From the NCBI RefSeq assembly GCF_024707125.1, contig NZ_JANQAH010000009.1:682001-746000 (forward strand): a stretch of DNA of 64,000 nt, read 5' to 3'. Below, in pieces: positions 55,813 through 64,000 of this stretch; position 1 is the first letter of the stretch, and the number at the start of each line of letters is the position of its first letter. The DNA is from Devosia sp. GTDB lineage: Bacteria > Pseudomonadota > Alphaproteobacteria > Rhizobiales > Devosiaceae. A program made the translations under genes and the position numbers. Below the pieces are notes generated by a model, which worked only from the letters and a program-made list of their open reading frames with translations, was not told the DNA's origin and did no database searches.

Positions 55813-56181
55813 ATGACCAAGACAATTCTCACCATCGATGACTCCGCCTCCATCCGCCAGATGGTGGCCATGACCCTGACCGCCGCCGGCCTCGACGTGA
55901 TCGAAGCCGTCAACGGGCAGGACGGCTATGACAAGGCCACCACCAATACGGTCCATGCCATCATCACCGACCTCAACATGCCGGTTCTCAACGGCATCGA
56001 ATTCATTCGCAAATATCGCCAGCACCCCGCCAGCAAGGGCATCCCGATCATCCTGCTCACGACCGAGTCCGACGAGGAACTCAAGCGTCAGGCTAAGGAA
56101 GCGGGCGCGACCGGCTGGATCGTAAAGCCCTTCAAGCAGGACCAGTTGCTGGCCGTTATCAAGAAGGTCACCGGGGCATGA
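55813..56181 (+). CDS. cheY: Chemotaxis response regulator CheY
   Basis: A 122-residue single receiver domain. The start at 55813 gives MTKTILTIDDSASIRQMV with the acidic pair at residues 9-10; the phospho-acceptor Asp is in AIITDLNMPVLNG (about 51-63), Thr in LLTTESDEE (about 83) and the conserved Lys in GWIVKPFKQDQL (about 104-115). With no output domain it should bind the flagellar motor or buffer phosphate from CheA. Its stop overlaps the cheA start (ATGA). Confidence 0.95.
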   Translation: MTKTILTIDDSASIRQMVAMTLTAAGLDVIEAVNGQDGYDKATTNTVHAIITDLNMPVLNGIEFIRKYRQHPASKGIPIILLTTESDEELKRQAKEAGATGWIVKPFKQDQLLAVIKKVTGA

Positions 56182-58278
56182 ACATCTCCGATCCCACAGA
56201 GACATTCCGCCGAGGAGGCGCGCGAGCTGCTCGATCAGCTCGAGGCCGGCCTGCTCGATCTCGAGCAGGACCCCTCCAATGACGACCTGATCAATTCCAC
56301 CTTCCGGGCCCTGCATACGATCAAGGGTTCGGGGGCCATGTTCGGCTTTACGGCGGTCGCCGAATTCGTGCACGAATTCGAGACCGCCTTTGACCGTGTG
56401 CGCAAGGGCCAGAGCAAGGCCAATACCGCTCTTATTGGCGTGGCGCTTGATGCCAAGGACCACATTCACCTTCTTATCGAGAACCCGGATGCGCCTGTGG
56501 ATGGCGGCACCGAGATTCTTGTTCAGTTGCGCGCTATCGTCGATGGCGCTGCGGTTGGTGGGCATGAGGAAACCGCTTCCGAGCCGGTGGCAGCACCGGC
56601 TCCTGCCCCGGCAGCCTTTGTTGCGGAACCGGCAAAGCCCGCGGACAGCGGTGCAAAGCGCTGGCGCCTGACCTTCTATCTGCCCAGCGATGCGCTGATC
56701 TATGGCACCAATCCCGAACTGCTGCTCAAGGAGCTGGCCGGGATCGGCCCGACAGTGGTTCTGGCGCTGACGGACCGGATTCCCGATCTCGACATCATCG
56801 ATCCTGAAGTCAGCTATCTTGGCTGGCAGGTCGACATCGAGGTGGCGGACGATCCGACTGCGGCGATCGACGATGTCTTCCTGTTCCTGCGCGACAATAT
56901 GGAACTGACGCTGGCCCCGCTTGGTGGCGAGGCGGTAGTGGCTGTCGCTGAAGCTCCGGCACCGGTGATGGAAATCGCCGTTGCGGCCCCGTCCGACGAC
57001 GCCATGCCCGAAGCGCCCTTCGTGCCCGAGCCGGTGGTTGCCAAGGCCGCTCCCGCCAAGAAGGCAAAGGCTGCGGAAAAGGCCGAGGCCGAAAAACCGG
57101 CGGCAACCTCGCTGCGCGTGCCGGCCGAACGCCTCGATGAGCTGATGGACCGCGTTGGCGAACTGGTCATCGCCCAGGCGCGCCTCAGCCAGATCGCCAA
57201 TAGCTCCTCCGATACGGCACTGAAAACCATTGCCGAGGAATTGGAACGCCTGTCTTCGGGGCTGCGCGACACCACCATGGGCATTCGCATGGTGCCGATC
57301 GGGACGATTTTCTCGCGCTTCCGGCGCCTCGTGCATGACCTTTCGGGGGAATTGGGCAAGCAGATCGAGTTCATCACCACCGGTGAAGAAACCGAACTGG
57401 ACAAGACCGTCATCGAGCGCCTGGCTGATCCGCTGGTGCACCTCATTCGCAACTCGGTCGACCATGGGCTTGAAAGCGCGGAAAAGCGCATTGCCGCCGG
57501 AAAATCGCCCAAGGGCACGGTGCGGCTCTCGGCGGTCTATTCGGGCGCTGAAGTGGCGATCTCCGTCATCGACGATGGTGCGGGGCTCAACCATGAGCGC
57601 ATCCGCGCCAAGGCGGAGGAAAACGGGCTCATCACTGCCGATGCCAAGCTGACCGAGCAGGAACTCAACCATCTCATTTTCGCCCCGGGCTTTTCGACGG
57701 CGAAAGAGGTGACGGCACTTTCGGGCCGTGGCGTTGGCATGGATGTGGTCAAGCGCACCATTGATGGACTGCGCGGCACCATCGATGTGACGACAACGCC
57801 GGGCAAGGGTTCGGTCTTTACGCTGAGGCTGCCGCTGACGCTCGCCATCATCGACGGCATGCTGATCCGGGTCGGGGATGGACGCTACACCATCCCGCTC
57901 GCGGCGGTGGAGGAATGCGTCGAACTGCCGGTGGGCCTTGAAGCCTCGGCCAAGGGCCGCAACTTCCTCGATATCCGCGGCAGCCTCGTGCCTTATCTGC
58001 GCCTGCGCGAGGTCTTCGGTTTGAAGGGGCAGGGCGACGAGCACGAAAAGGTGGTCATCGTCTCCTCGGGCGAAGGGCGTGTCGGGCTCGTGGTCGATCA
58101 GATCATCGGCAACAACCAGACGGTCATCAAGCAGCTCTCAAAACTGCATTCGGGCATCAAGTCGTTCTCCGGCGCCACCATTCTCGGTGACGGCACGGTG
58201 GCGCTGATCCTCGACACCGCGCACCTCGTGGCCTCCGGCCAGTCCTATGTCGAACGCAATTTGGGGAGGGCCGCATGA
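56178..58278 (+). pseudogene. cheA: Chemotaxis histidine kinase CheA, frameshifted once near the 5' end
   Basis: CheA is the central kinase that phosphorylates CheY. From the ATG at 56178 (coupled to cheY) the frame reads MNISDPTETFR, then breaks at the CC of 56210-56211. Deleting one C continues EEARELLDQLEAGLLDLEQD and the phospho-accepting His in FRALHTIKGSG (His codon at 56314), giving about 699 residues. Downstream in one frame are the dimerisation helix (RLDELMDRVGELVIAQARLS), N box LVHLIRNSVDHGLE, G1 IDDGAGLNHERI, G2 GRGVGMDVVK and a C-terminal CheW-like domain. An uncorrected start at 56338 would lose the His. The break may be a sequencing error or a real mutation. Confidence 0.88.
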
Positions 58279-58772
58279 GCGAGAACCAGGAGTTTATGAC
58301 CGCCCTGACCATCAGGCTCGAAGACGAGCTCTTTGCGGTCGAGGCGAGCCGCGTGCGCGAGATTCTCGATCTCGTGCCGATCACCGAGGTGCCGAGCGCC
58401 AGGGCATTTGTGGGCGGGCTGATCAATGTGCGCGGCCGCGTCGTGCCGTTGGCGGATCTGCGGGTCATGTTCGGCATGGAACGGCCCGAACCCGATGAGG
58501 ATACCCGCATCGTCGTCATGGAAGTCGATATCGACGGCGAACCCACCATTGCCGGCATCCTGGCCGACAAGGTGCATGACGTGACCGATATCGAGGCTGC
58601 TTCCATCGAAGAGGCACCCAAGGTCGGCATGCGCTGGCGCCCCGAATTCGTCAAGGGCATCGGCAAGCGCAATGGCGGCTTCATCATCATTCCCGACATG
58701 GAACGCATTTTTGAAACACCGGGCGGCAGAAGCGCGTCCGTGGCTGCACCAGAAGAGAGAGCTGCATCGTGA
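58275..58772 (+). CDS. cheW: Chemotaxis coupling protein CheW
   Basis: A 165-residue CheW that links CheA to receptors. The N-terminal [23 protein letters not shown] (in full residues about 8-30), [25 protein letters not shown] (about 40-64), a conserved Arg-bearing stretch, and [21 protein letters not shown] are typical. The C-terminal extension after about 150 is low-complexity. It overlaps both cheA and the first receptor gene by 4 bp. Confidence 0.94.
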   Translation: MSENQEFMTALTIRLEDELFAVEASRVREILDLVPITEVPSARAFVGGLINVRGRVVPLADLRVMFGMERPEPDEDTRIVVMEVDIDGEPTIAGILADKVHDVTDIEAASIEEAPKVGMRWRPEFVKGIGKRNGGFIIIPDMERIFETPGGRSASVAAPEERAAS

Positions 58773-60859
58773 GACTGACCATCAAAACCAAACTGGCCGC
58801 GGTGTTCACCACGGTCGTGGCGCTCTCGGGCGCCTCCATGTTCATGGCCCTTGGCAATCTCGGCACGCTCAACAGTGAGATGGGCCGGATCATCAATGGT
58901 CCGGTCGAGCGCTCAATGGTGCTCAAGGGTATGCAATATGACATGATGAACATGGCTGCGGATGCGCAGAAGCTCATCCTGTCGCAGGACCAGGCCGAAC
59001 TCGACGCCACCATTACCGGTATGGACGAACGGCTGGCCAAGATCACCACGCTGGCTCAGGATCTGCAGGGTGACTTCTCGGTAGAAGCTTCCAATGCCGA
59101 TATGCAGGTAATCGTCGACACGCTAGCGGGCTACCGCGCAGCGGTCACGCGCATGCAGGAAACGTCCCGCAAGCTCACCGATACTGAGGCCTTCACCCTG
59201 ACCACGACCCGGGGCAGCGCCGCCATCACGGCGGTGGAAGATAGTCTCGGCAATCTGCGCAACAGCCTCGAAACGCGCCTCAATTCGGGCGACGTCAACG
59301 TGTTGCAGGCCTATGAAGGGGTCAGCGATCTCTTCCTCATGGTCAGCGACGTTTTCCGCCAACACCGCAATATCCTGCTCGCCTCGGATAATCCAGAAAA
59401 GCAGGACGAGTGGCAGAACGACTTCAATGCGGGGGTGGGCGATATCGAGCCGACCGTCGAGCGCGTCGCACGTCTCATCGGCACTTCCGACCAGGCCGCT
59501 TTCGCCCAGGTTCGCACCGCTATCACCGAAATGGTCGATGCCATGCGGGCCGGTAACGACATCTCCATGCAGCGCTCGGACTTCGTGACGCTCAAGACCA
59601 ACACTGAAGAGGCTGCCCCCCTGCGCCAACAGATCGCCGGTCTGATCGATGGCATCATTGCCCGCAATGACAGCCTGCTCGACGAAACCGTGGCCGACGC
59701 CAATGCCATGTATGAACAGAGCCGAATGCTCCTGATCGGCCTCCTGATCGCTTCCGTGCTGATCGCCGCCGTCGCGGCCACCTGGATCGTCATGTCGATC
59801 TCGAAGGCCCTGTCGAGCGCTGTCCGCCTTGCCAATGAAGTGGCCGACGGCGACCTCAATGCCAGTGTCAGCATCAAGGGCGACGACGAAGTCGGCGACC
59901 TGATCAAGGCGCTCAACGCCATGACCGCCAAGCTGCGCGAAGTGGTGTCCGAAGTGACCGCCGCGACCCGCAATGTCGCTTCGGGCAGCCAGGAAATGTC
60001 GGCCACGGCCGAACAGCTGAGCCAGGGCGCGACCGAACAGGCTTCGTCCACCGAAGAGGCCTCCGCCTCGATGGAAGAAATGGCCTCCACCATCAAGCAG
60101 TCGGCCGACAACGCTTCCCAGACCGAGAAGATTGCCCGTCAGTCTGCTGCCGACGCCATCGCCTCGGGCGAAGCGGTGAACAATGCCGTCGCCGCCATGC
60201 AGACCATCGCCGAAAAGATCATGGTGGTGCAGGAAATCGCCCGCCAGACCGACCTGCTTGCCCTCAATGCTGCGGTGGAAGCTGCCCGCGCTGGCGAACA
60301 TGGCCGCGGTTTTGCGGTGGTCGCCTCTGAGGTGAGAAAACTGGCTGAACGCTCTCAGGCGGCAGCTGCCGAAATCTCGACCCTGTCGGGCACCACGGTG
60401 AAAGCGGCGCAGTCTGCCGGCGAGATGTTGGGCAAACTCGTGCCCGACATTCAGCGCACGGCGGAACTGGTGGAAGAAATCTCCGCCGGCTCTCGCGAAC
60501 AGAATGCCGGCGCCGCCCAGATCAACACCGCCATCCAGCAGCTCGACAAGGTGACCCAGCAGAACACTTCGGCGGCCGAGGAAATGTCCTCGACGGCCGA
60601 GGAACTGGCGAGCCAGGCCGAGCAGCTCCAGGCCGCGATCAGCTACTTCCGGCTCGACGCCACGGCGGCCGCCGCGCTCCATGCCGCTCCGCCGGCCAAG
60701 AAGGCCAAGCGCGACCTGCGCTCGGCTGTCATGGCGACGGCACCGCATATGAGCAAGGCTCCGGTCCGCGCCAAGGCTAATTCCGGCGGCTTCGATCTCG
60801 ATCTCGAAGGCGGCTCGGACGACCTCGACGACGAATTCTCACGCCGCGGCGCGGCCTGA
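58769..60859 (+). CDS. Methyl-accepting chemotaxis protein, first of three
   Basis: A 696-residue transmembrane receptor. TM1 is at residues about 8-28, a periplasmic helical sensor spans about 30-310, TM2 ([21 protein letters not shown]) is near 317-337, one HAMP domain ([20 protein letters not shown]) follows, and the cytosolic signalling coiled coil covers about 400-640 with the hairpin tip [42 protein letters not shown]. The C-terminal tail is acidic ([17 protein letters not shown]), without the NWETF pentapeptide. It overlaps cheW by 4 bp; ligand unknown. Confidence 0.93.
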   Translation: MRLTIKTKLAAVFTTVVALSGASMFMALGNLGTLNSEMGRIINGPVERSMVLKGMQYDMMNMAADAQKLILSQDQAELDATITGMDERLAKITTLAQDLQGDFSVEASNADMQVIVDTLAGYRAAVTRMQETSRKLTDTEAFTLTTTRGSAAITAVEDSLGNLRNSLETRLNSGDVNVLQAYEGVSDLFLMVSDVFRQHRNILLASDNPEKQDEWQNDFNAGVGDIEPTVERVARLIGTSDQAAFAQVRTAITEMVDAMRAGNDISMQRSDFVTLKTNTEEAAPLRQQIAGLIDGIIARNDSLLDETVADANAMYEQSRMLLIGLLIASVLIAAVAATWIVMSISKALSSAVRLANEVADGDLNASVSIKGDDEVGDLIKALNAMTAKLREVVSEVTAATRNVASGSQEMSATAEQLSQGATEQASSTEEASASMEEMASTIKQSADNASQTEKIARQSAADAIASGEAVNNAVAAMQTIAEKIMVVQEIARQTDLLALNAAVEAARAGEHGRGFAVVASEVRKLAERSQAAAAEISTLSGTTVKAAQSAGEMLGKLVPDIQRTAELVEEISAGSREQNAGAAQINTAIQQLDKVTQQNTSAAEEMSSTAEELASQAEQLQAAISYFRLDATAAAALHAAPPAKKAKRDLRSAVMATAPHMSKAPVRAKANSGGFDLDLEGGSDDLDDEFSRRGAA

Positions 60860-60878
60860 GACCGATTGCAAACCCGGG

Positions 60879-60900
60879 TGCCGCGATGGACGACGCGGCA
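60879..60900. other. Hairpin between the first two receptor genes
   Basis: TGCCGCG-ATGGACGA-CGCGGCA is a 7-bp stem without a following T-run, 20 bp after the first receptor stop. It may stabilise or process the long che transcript. Confidence 0.4.
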
Positions 60901-60959
60901 TCCATTTCGACGACCGCGCTGTGACGCGCCACGACCGGCCTAGAAGGGGCACTATCTAA

Positions 60960-63275
60960 ATGAGAATGACTATCAAGGCCAAGCTCGCGGCCACTTTTGC
61001 GACGGTCGTCGCACTTTCGGCGGGCAGCATGTTGATCGCGATCCAGAACCTGGGTCAGCTCAACGACTCGCTCGAGAACATCGTCAATGTCCGGGCAACG
61101 AACTCCCTGACGATGGCGGACCTCAAGGCCGACATGGAAGCGATGGGTTCGCGTGCGCGCGCTCTGATCCTGACCGACGATCCGGCCACCATGACCACCA
61201 TCACCGAGCGACTGCTCGAGAGCTACAACGCGGCCTCGGCCGCTACGGAAAAGCTCGAGGCCAACCTGATCGATCCGCAAAACATTGCGACTCTGGAGCA
61301 GTTTACCGTCAAGTTTGAAGCCTATGTTGAAGGCGTGAAGCAGGCCTCGGAACCGGCACAGGTCAACAGCGACCTGCAGGCGCTGGCGATCAGCCGCAGC
61401 GAGGGCAGCGCCGCCCTGGGCAAGGTCGAAGAGAGCATGGGGGCGCTCAAGAAGTCGCTGGCGAGCCGCGTTGCTGCTGGCGATGCAAGCGCCTTCCCGG
61501 CCTATCAGCAGGCCACGGACATGTTCCTCACCATGACGGACATCTTCCGGCAGCAGCGCAACGTGCTCCTTGCCTCGATGGATCGCGAGCTGCAGGACAA
61601 GTGGCACACGGACTACCTCGATGGTGTTGCCGCCATCGCCTCGCAGATGCCGACGCTGGGACGCGCCTTGCCAGCCAGCGAAGCCGGGCTCTTCGGTGCC
61701 GTCCAGGCTGCCTACGAAGAAATGGTTCTGGCCATGGACAAGGCCGTCGCCATGAGTATTACGCGCGCCGACCTCCTGGCGACCGAACAGGTTGATGCGG
61801 CCAATGCCATTCGCCTCGAAGCCGTCGCCATTCTGGACACCATGATCCAGACCAACCGCGACGCATTGCGTGACGGTGTGCTGCAGGCCAACGCCACCTA
61901 TCAGAATTCCATGATGCTGCTGCTCGGCCTGCTCGTTGGTTCGGCCATCATCGCCGGCGTCGCTGCGACCTGGATCGTTCTGGGCATCAGCCGTGGCCTC
62001 AATCGGGTCAAGCAGGTGGTCAATGGCGTTGCCATCGGCGATCTCGACCAGCGCGTCGAAATCAAGAGCAATGACGAGATCAAGGACCTCGTCGACACCG
62101 TCAATGTCATGACCGACAATCTCCGCGCTTCGGCCAAGGTGGTCGATCAGGTGGCCTATGGCGACCTCTCTGCCAAGCCCACCGTGCTCTCGGAAAAGGA
62201 CGTGCTCGGCCAGGCCATGCAGCGCATGGTCGAAGGCCTCAGCGCCTCGGCTGCCGTGGCCGAAAAGATCGCCGCCGGCGACCTCACTGTCGAGCCGCGC
62301 CGTCTGTCGGAAAAGGACACGCTGGGCATTGCGCTCGAACGCATGGTCGAAAAGCTGCGCGACGTGATCTCCGATGCCATCACTTCGGCCAACAATGTCT
62401 CGGCCGGCGCCCAGGAAATGTCGGCAACCGCTGAACAGCTGAGCCAGGGCGCGACCGAACAGGCCTCGTCCACCGAAGAGGCTTCCGCCTCGATGGAGGA
62501 AATGGCCTCCACCATCAAGCAATCGGCAGACAATGCCGCCCAGACCGAAAAGATCGCCCGCCAGTCCGCTGCCGATGCGATTGCCTCGGGCGAAGCAGTG
62601 AACAATGCCGTGGCGGCCATGGAGACCATCGCCCAGAAGATCATGGTGGTGCAGGAAATCGCCCGCCAGACCGACCTTCTCGCCCTCAACGCCGCGGTGG
62701 AAGCCGCTCGTGCCGGCGAGCATGGTCGTGGCTTTGCGGTGGTCGCCTCTGAGGTGAGAAAACTGGCTGAACGCTCTCAGGCTGCTGCGGCCGAAATCTC
62801 GACCCTGTCTGGAACGACGGTGAAGGCAGCACAGTCGGCCGGCGAGATGCTCTCAAAGCTCGTACCCGACATTCAGCGCACGGCGGAACTGGTGGAGGAA
62901 ATCTCTGCCGGCTCTCGCGAACAGAATGTTGGCGCGGCTCAGATCAACACCGCCATCCAGCAGCTCGACAAGGTGACCCAGCAGAATACGTCGGCAGCCG
63001 AGGAAATGTCCTCGACCTCCGAAGAGCTGGCGAGCCAGGCCGACCAGCTGCAGACCGCGATCAGCTACTTCCGCCTCAACGTCTCGGCAACGGCCGGTCA
63101 GGCCGCCCGCAAACCGGCAGCCAAGCGCGATCTGCGCGCCGCTGTCGCCGCCTCGGCGCCGCACATGACGGCTTCCGTCGGGCGGACCAAGGCCAATACG
63201 GGTGGTTTCGATCTCGAGCTCGATGGCGCTTCGGATGATCTCGACAGCGAGTTCTCCCGCGCAGGCGCAGCCTGA
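60960..63275 (+). CDS. Methyl-accepting chemotaxis protein with three HAMP units, second of three
   Basis: A 771-residue receptor, similar in architecture to its neighbour but 75 residues longer. TM1 is near 8-28, the periplasmic sensor about 30-315, TM2 ([21 protein letters not shown]) near 318-340. Then come three consecutive HAMP-like units: [40 protein letters not shown] and [20 protein letters not shown]. The signalling domain (about 470-715) is nearly the same as in the first receptor at DNA level. The extra length is accounted for by the added HAMP units. Confidence 0.93.
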   Translation: MRMTIKAKLAATFATVVALSAGSMLIAIQNLGQLNDSLENIVNVRATNSLTMADLKADMEAMGSRARALILTDDPATMTTITERLLESYNAASAATEKLEANLIDPQNIATLEQFTVKFEAYVEGVKQASEPAQVNSDLQALAISRSEGSAALGKVEESMGALKKSLASRVAAGDASAFPAYQQATDMFLTMTDIFRQQRNVLLASMDRELQDKWHTDYLDGVAAIASQMPTLGRALPASEAGLFGAVQAAYEEMVLAMDKAVAMSITRADLLATEQVDAANAIRLEAVAILDTMIQTNRDALRDGVLQANATYQNSMMLLLGLLVGSAIIAGVAATWIVLGISRGLNRVKQVVNGVAIGDLDQRVEIKSNDEIKDLVDTVNVMTDNLRASAKVVDQVAYGDLSAKPTVLSEKDVLGQAMQRMVEGLSASAAVAEKIAAGDLTVEPRRLSEKDTLGIALERMVEKLRDVISDAITSANNVSAGAQEMSATAEQLSQGATEQASSTEEASASMEEMASTIKQSADNAAQTEKIARQSAADAIASGEAVNNAVAAMETIAQKIMVVQEIARQTDLLALNAAVEAARAGEHGRGFAVVASEVRKLAERSQAAAAEISTLSGTTVKAAQSAGEMLSKLVPDIQRTAELVEEISAGSREQNVGAAQINTAIQQLDKVTQQNTSAAEEMSSTSEELASQADQLQTAISYFRLNVSATAGQAARKPAAKRDLRAAVAASAPHMTASVGRTKANTGGFDLELDGASDDLDSEFSRAGAA

Positions 63276-63290
63276 CTTCTGACATGAGCC

Positions 63291-63316
63291 GGACGCGCCG
63301 TTTTCCCGGCGCGTCC
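63291..63316. terminator. Strong hairpin after the second receptor gene, possible attenuator
   Basis: GGACGCGCCG-TTTTCC-CGGCGCGTCC is a perfect 10-bp stem with a 6-nt loop, 15 bp after the stop. No T-run follows, so it is either a weak terminator or an RNA stability element before the third receptor. Confidence 0.5.
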
Positions 63317-63396
63317 GCCTGAAGATCGCCCACGCCCGAACACGGCGGCGAACCAAGCGTCATATCGTCAATCGGCTTTCCGCCCGGACAAACCAA

Positions 63397-64000
63397 ATGC
63401 GTTTAACGATCAAGCTCAAACTGGCCGCTGCCTTCGGCCTCCTGATTGTCATGATGGCCGGCATCGCCACGTTCGGCATGCTCAATCTCGGCCACTTCAA
63501 CCAGGAAATCACCAATATCATCACGGGCCCGGTCGAGCGTCTCAAGCTGGCCCAGAACCTGCAGATAGCGACGCTGGAAAGCGTGCGCCAGCAGAAGAGC
63601 ATGCTGCTGACCACCAGCATGGCCGATGTAGAGGAATATGCCACTGCCATGGTCGCGGCGCGCGATGCCTTCTGGTCGGCCCAGGCGGCCGGCGAAGGCA
63701 GTGTGCCGGCCGAAGGCAAGGCGCTGTGGCAGAATGCCAGCGCCGTGGGCAAGCGCTTCGACGCCATCAGCGATCGCCTGCTGGCCCTGGTGCAGGCGGG
63801 CAATGTGACCGCCGCAACCCAGCTTTCCAAGGGTGAATCGCGCGATGTCACCGTCGAGATGGATGAGGCCGTCAGGCAGCTCGTGGAGCGGGCCGACGAA
63901 ATGCTGCGCGAGGCCGATGAAAGCACCAATCAGCAATATGCCTCGACCTCGATGACGACCATCATCGTCTCGATCGGCGCGGTGCTGTTTGCGCTCGTCG
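63397..64000 (+). CDS. Methyl-accepting chemotaxis protein, third of three (truncated by window end)
   Basis: The first 201 codons of a receptor related to the two upstream: MRLTIKLKLAAAFGLLIVMM starts like both ([26 protein letters not shown]). TM1 is near residues 8-30, a periplasmic helical region follows (ITGPVERLKLAQNLQ, SKGESRDVTVEMDEAVRQLV), and TM2 begins at the window's end (TIIVSIGAVLFALV), giving a shorter sensor of about 155 residues than in the other two. HAMP and signalling domains lie outside. Confidence 0.9.
   Translation, partial: MRLTIKLKLAAAFGLLIVMMAGIATFGMLNLGHFNQEITNIITGPVERLKLAQNLQIATLESVRQQKSMLLTTSMADVEEYATAMVAARDAFWSAQAAGEGSVPAEGKALWQNASAVGKRFDAISDRLLALVQAGNVTAATQLSKGESRDVTVEMDEAVRQLVERADEMLREADESTNQQYASTSMTTIIVSIGAVLFALV

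Noticed and set aside
60777..62723. Long antisense open frame (648 codons) across the second receptor gene
   Set aside because: It mirrors the coding frame of a clear MCP and is rich in Gly/His/Arg; such frames are expected in high-GC sequence and no protein family is recognisable.

Overview
The window reads as a chromosomal segment of an alphaproteobacterium of the order Hyphomicrobiales, most likely Devosia or a close relative. This is inferred from the high GC content, the wealth of LacI-controlled ABC importers, FNR/FixK boxes, TTAA-N7-TTAA (CtrA-type) boxes, clustered GANTC (CcrM-type) sites and the STAS-cheY-cheA-cheW-MCP order. No rRNA, prophage, insertion sequence or CRISPR array was seen. 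There is one tRNA, tRNA-Ser(GGA).

Layout. 0-9.4 kb (+): glutathione-dependent formaldehyde oxidation (frmA end, fghA), a LacI regulator, and an ABC importer operon that also encodes a glycerophosphodiesterase-like and an inositol-monophosphatase-like enzyme. 9.7-20.9 kb (-): a LacI-led CUT1 sugar-importer operon with two ADP-ribosylglycohydrolase-family genes (one frameshifted), an ATPase, a CaiB-type CoA transferase and a CitE-like lyase. 20.9-31.4 kb: a low-oxygen block with class III ribonucleotide reductase (its glycyl-radical tail encoded as a separate 61-residue protein), nrdG, copCD, hemN, ubiX, ubiD and ubiT-ubiU-ubiV. Three FNR/FixK boxes there lie 63-69 bp before nrdD, hemN and ubiT.

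31.4-36.3 kb (-): a HAF-repeat autotransporter, an AraC regulator and a GAF-EAL protein. 36.5-43.8 kb (+): an operon of an acyl-ACP-reductase-like (COG5322-type) protein and an NDH-2-like flavoprotein behind two exact CtrA boxes, then sqdB (UDP-sulfoquinovose synthase) with a BcsB-like periplasmic protein and a processive GT2 glycosyltransferase behind two near-CtrA boxes. This second set suggests a sulfonated surface glycan. 44.0-49.1 kb (+): two aspartate:alanine-exchanger-family antiporters with aspartate 4-decarboxylase. 49.3-54.9 kb: small genes (ankyrin protein, tRNA, msrA, YjbR-like, VOC), a Gfo/Idh/MocA dehydrogenase and a divergent LacI regulator. 55.1-64 kb (+): a chemotaxis operon (STAS, cheY, cheA, cheW, three MCPs) preceded by a 118-bp stretch with eight GANTC sites.

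Three genes (an ADP-ribosylglycohydrolase, ubiT, cheA) each carry a single-base frameshift whose repair restores a full-length protein. These may be sequencing errors, and the annotation says so. Three families of palindromic REP-like repeats occupy several intergenic gaps.
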